DNA of 46,782 nt. Source: Candidatus Aminicenantota bacterium (lineage in GTDB: Bacteria > Acidobacteriota > Aminicenantia > UBA2199). The notes below the pieces were generated by a model. The model saw nothing but the letters and a program-made list of their open reading frames with translations. It did not search any database and was not told where the DNA came from. Of the stretch, positions 41,504 through 46,782 are shown in pieces. Location: NCBI GenBank assembly GCA_011772425.1, contig WVZO01000253.1, positions 1 to 46,782 of the forward strand. The letters are read 5' to 3'. The position numbers and the translations under genes were made by a program. Positions within the stretch are counted from its first letter, which is position 1. The number at the start of each line of letters is the position of its first letter.

Positions 41504-42244
41504 ATGGATTTAAACCATTTATGCATGGGATGTATGTCAGACAAAGGAGAGGCAAGCGTATGCCCGGTATGCGGATGGAAAGAAGGAAAAGCCCCGGAAT
41601 CACCGACTCAACTCCAACCCCGGACCATTTTGAATGATCAATACCTATTGGGTAGGGTACTGGGACAGGGAGACTTCGGGATTACTTATTTGGCCTGGGA
41701 CATGAATCTTGAGAGAAAGATAGCTATTAAAGAGTATTTCCCCTCTCCTCTTGCCACACGTAGAGCGAATCAGTCAACTATCACGATATACAGTGAGAGA
41801 AGAAAAGAAGAGTTCGCTTATGGGCTTTCAAGATTTCTTGAGGAAGGAAAAACCCTGGCAAAATTCCGGGATCATCCGGGGAACGTTGCTGTCATTGCTT
41901 TTTTTAAAGCCAATGATACCGGTTACTTGGTCATGGAGTACAAGGAGAAAGTCGATGATTTCGATTCTAACAAAATGAGACTTGTTACATGCCCGAAGTG
42001 TTGGGCTAAAAATGAAATTCCTGCAAACAAACCACCGGAAGAAGTATCCTGTAGTAGTTGTGGCAAGCCACTTGCTTCCCCCAAAAATGATATAAAGAAG
42101 AAGAATGATCTCGATTCCAACAAAATGACATTTGTTACCTGCCCGAAGTGTTGGACTAAAAATGAGTTTCCTTCAAATAAACCAATGGAAGAAGTATCCT
42201 GTAAAAAATGTGGTAATTCACTTACTTCACAAATAAAAAAGTAA
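41504..42244 (+). CDS. Kinase N-lobe fused to duplicated zinc ribbons, no catalytic lobe
   Basis: A 246-residue protein. An N-terminal zinc ribbon (CMGC and CPVC, residues 7-23) is followed by a kinase N-lobe (about 40-150): GQGDFGITYLAWD glycine loop (Asp in place of Gly), IAIKEYFP with the ATP-binding Lys, and the hinge YLVMEYKEKVD. The protein then departs from kinases. HRD, DFG and the whole C-lobe are absent. In their place are two tandem copies of about 50 residues with VTCPKCWxKNExPxNKP and EEVSCxxCG, each a CxxC/CxxC zinc ribbon. It cannot be an active kinase. It may be a relic of a large kinase gene or a repurposed binding protein. GGAG lies before the ATG and a promoter is present. 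Confidence 0.8.
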   Translation: MDLNHLCMGCMSDKGEASVCPVCGWKEGKAPESPTQLQPRTILNDQYLLGRVLGQGDFGITYLAWDMNLERKIAIKEYFPSPLATRRANQSTITIYSERRKEEFAYGLSRFLEEGKTLAKFRDHPGNVAVIAFFKANDTGYLVMEYKEKVDDFDSNKMRLVTCPKCWAKNEIPANKPPEEVSCSSCGKPLASPKNDIKKKNDLDSNKMTFVTCPKCWTKNEFPSNKPMEEVSCKKCGNSLTSQIKK

Positions 42245-42305
42245 TAGAAAAGTGTATGAGTGAAAAATTCAAATCAAGAGGAGAAACAGATTTACCATTT
42301 TCTTT

Positions 42306-43118
42306 TTAAAGTTCTTCGATTTCTTCTTTTGAAAGATCGGTTAATTTTGAAATTAGCTCTATTGATAGGCCTTCTCTAAGAGACTTCTTTGCCATTTTAA
42401 TCCTTTCTTCTTTTCTGGCTTTTTCCTCGTCAAGTTTGCGAACCACTTTGCGTTGGGCATCAACTTTCATCTGGTGAAGTTGTTCAGGACTCAACCTGTC
42501 AACGTCTATCAACTCCACTGCCTTTTTAATTCCTTTATTATTCAAATTGACATGATAATTCTCAGGATTATGAATAGACTCATAGAATAAATCCAACCAG
42601 TCACGGTAATTGAGAGGGGTATTTTCTTTCCGGTAACAATGGTTTAGAAATATTAATTTATGACCGTAAATTTGAACAACTTTATCCTCCAGGTTCCTGG
42701 GGTCCAATGAGGTTATCATCACTTCATCCTTTATGGGCTTGTTGTTCTTTTGATCGATTTTATAGGGAGCAGTCAACACCACGATGATATAAACCGTTCG
42801 ATCGATGCTGTATTCTTCTGAGCTTTTCTGCAATTGGGCGATGGCCATCATGAGATAATGAAGAAACCTGTCGAAATTATAGTCGTAGTCGATTCTCTGT
42901 ATTTCAATGATCACCCGGTGATCGATGGATTCGGCGAATATGTCTAACGTGATATCGATATTTCCTACTTTGGGTTCTTTGGGTTCAAATTTCTTCATTG
43001 TTTCTATCTTATCCACCTCGACATCGATGCCCAAAATATCCTTTACGAATTGTTTAAAAACGGTTTTATCCGTGAAGGCAGTCTTGAATATTGTTCCATT
43101 ATCCAGGGGGGCAAGCAT
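42306..43118 (-). CDS. Rpn-family recombination-promoting nuclease / PD-(D/E)XK putative transposase
   Basis: A 270-residue member of the transposase_31/Rpn group. It has the family start LDNGTIFKTAFTD, the nuclease core NIDITLDIFAES with VIIEIQR (Asp and E-x-Q), and the helical end KARKEERIKMAKKSLREGLS. Such proteins are PD-(D/E)XK endonucleases linked to RecA-independent recombination in E. coli and are abundant in Aminicenantes-like genomes. AGGAG lies 6 nt before the ATG. No terminal repeats flank it. Confidence 0.88.
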   Translation of the reverse strand: MLAPLDNGTIFKTAFTDKTVFKQFVKDILGIDVEVDKIETMKKFEPKEPKVGNIDITLDIFAESIDHRVIIEIQRIDYDYNFDRFLHYLMMAIAQLQKSSEEYSIDRTVYIIVVLTAPYKIDQKNNKPIKDEVMITSLDPRNLEDKVVQIYGHKLIFLNHCYRKENTPLNYRDWLDLFYESIHNPENYHVNLNNKGIKKAVELIDVDRLSPEQLHQMKVDAQRKVVRKLDEEKARKEERIKMAKKSLREGLSIELISKLTDLSKEEIEEL

Positions 43119-43154
43119 TACTTACTCCTAATTTTTCTTTTTTACCACAGTTAT

Positions 43155-43184
43155 ATTATACTATAAGAGGTTTTAATATTTCAA
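43155..43184 (-). promoter_or_regulatory. promoter of the Rpn-family gene
   Basis: On the minus strand TTGAAA (43184-43179) and TATAAT (43160-43155) are separated by 18 bp. Confidence 0.6.
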
Positions 43185-43265
43185 CCGCGCCATTTAGAGC
43201 AGTAATTCTAAATTTGGAGTAAGCAATTTTTTGGTTGTCCCCTTTTACCCTTTTACCACCATGTA

Positions 43266-43430
43266 AGGAATGTGTCCAGGGCCAATGTACCCGGTGCCAG
43301 CGCTGTGGTCAAGGAGTTAAGCAAGCGGTTTAAAGTGTTGAGTCCCGTAAAATCCTCTTCCGAAGAGGAAACCGATACGCCCAATACGCCCGGCAGCATT
43401 GAGCCTGCGGTAGAAAGCAAAGAGGAATAG
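43266..43430 (+). pseudogene. possible 3' fragment of a lost gene
   Basis: A hydrophilic frame without a start codon reads RNVSRANVPGASAVVKELSK and ends GSIEPAVESKEE before a TAG. Its acidic, low-complexity tail looks like a real protein C-terminus more than random DNA. The opposite-strand frame at 43253-43486 is likely a shadow. No homologue is identified. Confidence 0.3.
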
Positions 43431-43466
43431 GTCCCGCTGTCTGCCGGCAGGACAGCATATGTTAAA

Positions 43467-43503
43467 GATAGGAAATCCTTGTTCAATACAAGGATTTTCT
43501 ATC
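43467..43503. other. strong hairpin with repeated ATAGGAAATCCT
   Basis: GATAGGAAATCCTTG (43467-43481) and CAAGGATTTTCTATC (43489-43503) form a 15-bp stem with one G-T pair. A second ATAGGAAATCCTAT palindrome lies just beyond (about 43510-43523). Confidence 0.55.
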
Positions 43504-43614
43504 TCACCATAGGAAATCCTATCTCCAGGTAGGTCAAAAAAATAGGGAAAAGAAAAGAGAAAAGGGGTCAGCCCACTAACCCCTAACCCATTTTTTTCTT
43601 TGAAATAATAAAAC

Positions 43615-43671
43615 TGTCACGGTAGGAATAGCCGGTTACCCAGCACCCCCCGCCTAGATCCGGACGTGAGG
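43615..43671 (-). pseudogene. 3'-end relic of a bacterial group II intron
   Basis: On the minus strand the segment reads CACGTCCGGATC, the 3' strand of intron domain V. GGCGGGGGGTGCTGGGTAAC and then CGGCTATTCCTACCGTGAC follow, a domain VI-like hairpin and intron end. Homology stops inside domain V, so the 5' half of V, the catalytic core and any reverse transcriptase are gone. It is a non-functional scar. Confidence 0.7.
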
Positions 43672-43868
43672 TATTTTAAAACTTGGCTGTCCCCTTTTCA
43701 CCCTTTTCACAATAGGAGTTATCTTATTATCTATTGAAAAAAAGATCATGAGTATTGAAGAAGCTATTACAAATCTGAATAAACTGAGGGAGGAATCATT
43801 CTGGGTTTCAGATGAATTATTTATTGAAATTATCGGTAATCTAAGATAGTTGCTAGCTTAATTCTTTC
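43672..43868. other. gene-poor spacer with one short frame
   Basis: A 33-codon frame at 43748-43849 (MSIEEAITNLNKLREESFWV) has no convincing ribosome binding site; it may be a fragment. A string TTGGCTGTCCCCTTTT near 43683 repeats one near 43231. Confidence 0.3.
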
Positions 43869-43897
43869 TTGAACATCATTTCCTATTCTGGTAAAAT
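43869..43897 (+). promoter_or_regulatory. promoter of the caspase-FGE gene
   Basis: TTGAAC (43869-43874) and TAAAAT (43892-43897) are separated by 17 bp; the predicted leader is under 20 nt. Confidence 0.6.
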
Positions 43898-43920
43898 TAG
43901 ATTAAAATTTTTTTAAACTG

Positions 43921-45639
43921 ATGGATCAGACAATGATAAAGAAAGGAATGGTTCTTCTGGTTATCTTCGTTATGGTTGTGCTGTCTTTTGCCCAGGAAGG
44001 AACAAAAAGAGTTCGGATAAAGGAGACGAAAGGCAATGACGGTAAGCGTTGGGCCATCTGTATCGGTATCAATGATTATGAAAATAAATCGATTGTCGAT
44101 TTGAAAAAAGCCCGGAATGATGCCAAAGAACTGGGTAAGGTATTGGAGGAATGCGGGCAATTCGACCATGTGTATGTGATGACCGATGATTCGGACCCAC
44201 GCGGTGAAAATTACCCGAAATTGATGAGTATCCGAAGCAAATTGGATTATTTAAAAGGATTTATAGACCCGGAAGACCTGGTAGTATTTTCCTTCAGCGG
44301 CCATGGTATCGCGAACTCCGAGGGTAAAGGTTTCCTGGTTATGGCTGATTCATATGTCGGAGATTTGTTTGGCAGCAGTTTAAAAGTCGAAGAGATTGTT
44401 GATTGGCTCAAAGAAATGAACGTTAAAAAATCGCTTTTATTGTTGGATGCCTGCCGGGAAAAAATACAGAAAGGCAAAAATATTCAACTTAATGGGCTGA
44501 AGGCAGAGAGATTCAGGCAAGCAGAAGTAGCTGCTGCTTTTTTTTCTACGAAATCCGGCTGGTTCAGTTATGAAGAAGAAAAGGAAGGAACCTTCGGTAT
44601 TTTTACCAAATATGTCATCGAGGGTCTGAAGGGACATGCAGATAGTTCTGGAGCAGAGGGAGACGGCGATGGTATTGTTACCTTTTCAGAGCTTGGCGCC
44701 TATGTGGAAGAGGCTGTTTCCAAATGGGCATTAAGAGAGGGAAGAAGGCAGAGACCATATACAAAGATATACGGGGAAAAATTTGGAGACCTTGCACTTT
44801 CTGTTTATGAAGACAAACCCGCGGATGTAATTGCGGTCGAATCGAAAGCCGGGAGAAAGGCTTATAAAAATAACAAAGATTACTGGGAGATCGATCATGG
44901 AGATGGAATCATTATGGTCTATATCCCGGCAGGTGAGTTTATAATGGGCTCAAATGATGGACAGGATGATGAAAAACCTGCTCATAATGTCTACCTGGAT
45001 GGATATTGGATGGGAAAATATGAGGTGACATTTGATCAATATGATAAATATTGTAAGGAAAATAATCAAAACAGGCCGGCCGATAAAGAGTGGGGAAGAG
45101 GAAAACGTCCGGTCATTCATGTATCATGGGACGATGCAAATGCATATTGTGATTGGTTATTTAAAAAAACCGGGTTAAAATTCAAACTTCCAACGGAAGC
45201 GCAGTGGGAGAAAGCGGCCCGCGGAACTGATGGGCGTGAGTATCCCTGGGGGAATAGTCCTCCCTCAGGGGACAAATTTAATTTTGCCGATAAAAATTTA
45301 TGGGAAAAAGAGAAGTGGAGTTGGGCAGATAAAAATATCGATGATGGTTATGCTTACGCTGCACCTGTGGGTTCATATCCTCAAGGTGCTTCTCCCTATG
45401 GTCTGCTGGATATGGCGGGAAATGTCTGGGAATGTTGCAGCGATTGGTATGATTACGGTTATTATAAGAATGCACCCAAAAATAATCCGACAGGCCCCGA
45501 AGGCGGTACCAATCGCGTGATACGGGGCGGCAGTTGGAGCAGTGTTGCAGCCGACTTCCGCTGTGCCGATCGCTACAACTTCGACCCCTCCGAGCGCAAT
45601 AGCAATTTGGGCTTCCGCCTTTGCCAGGATAATAATTAA
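43921..45639 (+). CDS. Secreted caspase-like protease fused to a formylglycine-generating-enzyme fold
   Basis: A 572-residue protein with a signal peptide (about 6-24). A peptidase C14 (caspase/metacaspase) domain spans about 40-290, with His128 in FSFSGHGI and Cys178 in LLLDACRE. A short linker leads to an FGE-sulfatase/SUMF1 fold (about 310-572), with IPAGEFIMGSNDGQDDEKPA, LPTEAQWEKAARG, LLDMAGNVWEC and RVIRGGSW. The two active-site cysteines of true FGE (CxxxxC after GGS) are not kept as a pair, so this domain is probably a binding module. Its last 35 residues look like a variable region (separate entry). ATG codons at 43921 and 43933 are both possible. A protease effector joined to a ligand-binding C-type-lectin-like fold suggests a recognition-triggered effector. 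Confidence 0.9.
   Translation: MDQTMIKKGMVLLVIFVMVVLSFAQEGTKRVRIKETKGNDGKRWAICIGINDYENKSIVDLKKARNDAKELGKVLEECGQFDHVYVMTDDSDPRGENYPKLMSIRSKLDYLKGFIDPEDLVVFSFSGHGIANSEGKGFLVMADSYVGDLFGSSLKVEEIVDWLKEMNVKKSLLLLDACREKIQKGKNIQLNGLKAERFRQAEVAAAFFSTKSGWFSYEEEKEGTFGIFTKYVIEGLKGHADSSGAEGDGDGIVTFSELGAYVEEAVSKWALREGRRQRPYTKIYGEKFGDLALSVYEDKPADVIAVESKAGRKAYKNNKDYWEIDHGDGIIMVYIPAGEFIMGSNDGQDDEKPAHNVYLDGYWMGKYEVTFDQYDKYCKENNQNRPADKEWGRGKRPVIHVSWDDANAYCDWLFKKTGLKFKLPTEAQWEKAARGTDGREYPWGNSPPSGDKFNFADKNLWEKEKWSWADKNIDDGYAYAAPVGSYPQGASPYGLLDMAGNVWECCSDWYDYGYYKNAPKNNPTGPEGGTNRVIRGGSWSSVAADFRCADRYNFDPSERNSNLGFRLCQDNN
45538..45618 (+). other. candidate variable region of a diversity-generating retroelement
   Basis: The 27 codons after RGGSW end with LGFR, the position of variable regions in C-type-lectin/FGE-fold DGR targets. 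The variable-looking codons (AGC, AGT, GTT, GCC, GAC, GAT, TAC, TTC, GAC, TCC, AGC) can each be reached from AAC or AAT by changing only A. The invariant codons between them (TTCCGCTGTGCC, CGC, CCC, GAGCGC) lack A at mutable places. No reverse transcriptase or template repeat is inside the window, so this is a prediction. Ordinary FGE-fold proteins can have similar endings. Confidence 0.45.
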
Positions 45640-45702
45640 ATGTACCAGGCATTCTATAGAACCTTGATAATTGCGGATTCCCATCCAACCATTCTTTTTA
45701 TT

Positions 45703-45764
45703 CCAACCAGGAGTAATGGAATAATGGAATGGTGGAATAATGGAAAAGAGCTTTTAAAGCAAAG
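45703..45764. repeat. 62-bp direct repeat, left copy
   Basis: Starts CCAACCAGGAGTAATGGAAT and includes GGAATAATGGAATGGTGG. It matches 46182-46243 at 59 of 62 positions. The pair brackets the antitoxin/toxin relic. Confidence 0.85.
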
Positions 45765-45789
45765 AATGGTCTTCCTTTCTGCTTTATGA

Positions 45790-45882
45790 TTAAATTTTTA
45801 ATACTCTTGCCAATGCTTTTGAGATTTTCTTCATGGTAACGTCATCAACAAGTCCAATCCTTTTTATCAATCGTTTTTCAGA
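45790..45882 (-). pseudogene. 3' remnant of a MazF/PemK-type toxin gene
   Basis: Thirty codons in the +1 frame relative to the antitoxin read SEKRLIKRIGLVDDVTMKKI and end LARVLKI, the typical C-terminus of MazF/PemK toxins. They abut the prematurely ended antitoxin frame. A deletion seems to have joined the antitoxin to the toxin's tail. Confidence 0.6.
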
Positions 45883-46066
45883 CAGCTGTAAAGGAAAGCA
45901 GCTCCTGATCTTCCGTATAATCAGCAAGTAATGCTTTCGCCCCCTCAGCAAGACTTTTTTCTTTAGCTGTTTCCTCTTTTATCGATTTCAATGCATCCTC
46001 GATAACAGCAAATCTCTCTGTTATAGGCAATTTGACTATCTCTTTAATTATTGCTGATGTTTCCAT
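45878..46066 (-). CDS. Truncated addiction-module antitoxin
   Basis: Sixty-two residues: METSAIIKEIVKLPITERFA at the start and LLADYTEDQELLSFTAV at the end. This matches small antitoxins that pair with MazF/PemK toxins, which normally continue past SFTAL(D) for several acidic residues. Truncated at a TGA (45878) right where the toxin remnant begins. Only a weak GGA precedes the ATG. Confidence 0.6.
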   Translation of the reverse strand: METSAIIKEIVKLPITERFAVIEDALKSIKEETAKEKSLAEGAKALLADYTEDQELLSFTAV

Positions 46067-46181
46067 TTTTCACATCCGGATTCTTATAAAAATTCACAGT
46101 AATATTATATATAAATTTGCTGTAATTTTCAATCTGAACCGATTAGAAAATTGCCCATTTTTTGACTGTCACCAAATTCCA

Positions 46182-46243
46182 CCAACCAGGAGTAATGGAA
46201 TAATGGAATGGTGGAATAATGGAGAAAAGCTTTTAAAGTAAAG
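46182..46243. repeat. 62-bp direct repeat, right copy
   Basis: Copy of 45703-45764, offset by 479 bp, with three mismatches. Confidence 0.85.
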
Positions 46244-46265
46244 ACCGGAAGTGTGGATGACTTGT

Positions 46266-46421
46266 TTAATTCTCTTCTATATTTTTAATCGTAAGACCTG
46301 GCTGCTTTCTTTTCACTTTTTCAAACCAATTTTTTTTAATGGGTTTCTGATTGTTAGCGTATTTTCAATTACCTGGTTGTGATGCATGTCTTCCGTTGGT
46401 ATCGATAAACGATTTAAACAT
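46266..46421 (-). pseudogene. decayed PIN-domain toxin gene
   Basis: The ATG at 46421 lies within the last codons of the antitoxin, behind GAGGAAA. It opens MFKSFIDTNGRHASQPGN, of which FKSFIDTN is the start of a PIN domain with its first metal-binding Asp. It stops at 46365. A shifted frame to 46266 (FEKVKRKQPGLTIKNIEEN) looks like a toxin C-terminus. The middle of the gene is gone. Confidence 0.55.
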
Positions 46422-46632
46422 CCTGGTAAATTTCCTCTCTGTCAAATTTCAGGTACTTCTTGACTTTTATGGGTTTATAGAATTCGTCAGGCAGTCCGGA
46501 TGAGTCTGATAGCTCTTTTTCTTGTTTTTTTTGTACATATTTTTCAACCAGGAACTGATAAAAATCAACCAATTGACGCTTGACATCTGGCGAGAATATG
46601 GATATATCTAAATTATCACTTAAGTTATCCAT
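46414..46632 (-). CDS. DUF2281-like antitoxin
   Basis: A 72-residue protein: helical N-terminal part (VKRQLVDFYQFLVEKYVQKK), then LPDEFYKPIKVKKYLKFDRE and EIYQDV, the usual end of DUF2281 antitoxins of VapBC-like pairs. AGAGG precedes the ATG. Its toxin partner is broken. Confidence 0.7.
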   Translation of the reverse strand: MDNLSDNLDISIFSPDVKRQLVDFYQFLVEKYVQKKQEKELSDSSGLPDEFYKPIKVKKYLKFDREEIYQDV

Positions 46633-46718
46633 TGTTTAACCTCTTTTTGCTCTATTAATATAACCGGAATTTTTTGATTTGTCAACAACAAAGACGGCAG
46701 TGCAGCAATTCTAATTTT

Positions 46719-46748
46719 GCCACAGAGAGCACAGAGGACACAAAGGAA
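46719..46748. repeat. CACAGAG/CACAAAGG simple repeat
   Basis: GCCACAGAGAGCACAGAGGA followed by CACAAAGGAA is another member of the dispersed simple-repeat theme seen near 10011 and 40001. Confidence 0.45.
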
Positions 46749-46782
46749 AAATATTTCCGTCTCGATAACCAAACTGCTTCTA

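Noticed and set aside
43253..43486. 77-codon minus-strand frame
   Set aside because: No ribosome binding site; the plus-strand reading of the same DNA looks more protein-like.

Overview
The window is about 46.8 kb of AT-leaning bacterial chromosome. The gene content suggests an uncultured, probably anaerobic Gram-negative lineage of the Candidatus Aminicenantes / Acidobacteriota type: SpoIIE phosphatases fused to beta-propeller sensors, small kinases with zinc ribbons, a caspase fused to a formylglycine-generating-enzyme fold, secreted multidomain proteases, and an outer-membrane metal efflux system. That assignment is inference, because no rRNA or tRNA gene is present to anchor it.

Layout. 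1-9.2 kb: a membrane SpoIIE phosphatase, a convergent Rnl2-type RNA ligase, then a chaperone operon grpE-dnaK-dnaJ followed by rsmE and a Ser/Thr kinase. 9.3-13.4 kb: a large secreted trypsin-like protease (PKD, GEVED, InlB-type repeats and a tandem C-terminal module), preceded by an in-frame internal-deletion derivative of the same gene. 13.7-19.2 kb: a 14-repeat propeller/SpoIIE sensor-phosphatase, a secreted ankyrin protein and an ECF sigma factor. 19.2-22.1 kb: a GPP34-like gene, a strong promoter feeding a structured RNA candidate, a small coiled-coil gene, an array of 20-bp hairpin units, and a broken RelB/DinJ antitoxin with an intact-looking promoter and operator next to a KTSC protein. 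22.3-27.3 kb: a membrane protein plus CsgG/FlgO-like lipoprotein-style pair, toxin-antitoxin debris, and a REC-PAS-kinase-REC hybrid. 27.5-31.0 kb: two tandem paralogues of unknown function and another toxin-antitoxin remnant. 31.1-39.8 kb: a heavy-metal efflux operon (membrane protein, CnrX/Spy-like sensor, TolC, CusB, CusA, His/Met-rich lipoprotein). 39.8-46.8 kb: a foldback element, prfB, a kinase N-lobe fused to duplicated zinc ribbons, an Rpn-family nuclease, a group II intron 3' relic, a caspase-FGE protein whose C-terminus looks like a diversity-generating retroelement target, and two further decayed toxin-antitoxin loci.

How it works together. The chaperone, rsmE and prfB genes are housekeeping. 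The rest is signalling and envelope or conflict biology: two RsbU-like phosphatases, one ECF sigma factor, two kinases (one without a catalytic lobe) and a hybrid histidine kinase. Five toxin-antitoxin loci are all broken or orphaned, and most keep an open antitoxin frame while the toxin is decayed. Repeats are a strong theme: a three-copy palindromic repeat placed just after genes, a GGTTRA inverted repeat, the 20-bp hairpin array, a 132-bp foldback element, and direct repeats around one antitoxin. The most interesting candidates are the possible DGR variable region at 45538-45618, the structured RNA at 20124-20425 and the hairpin array at 20929-21209.
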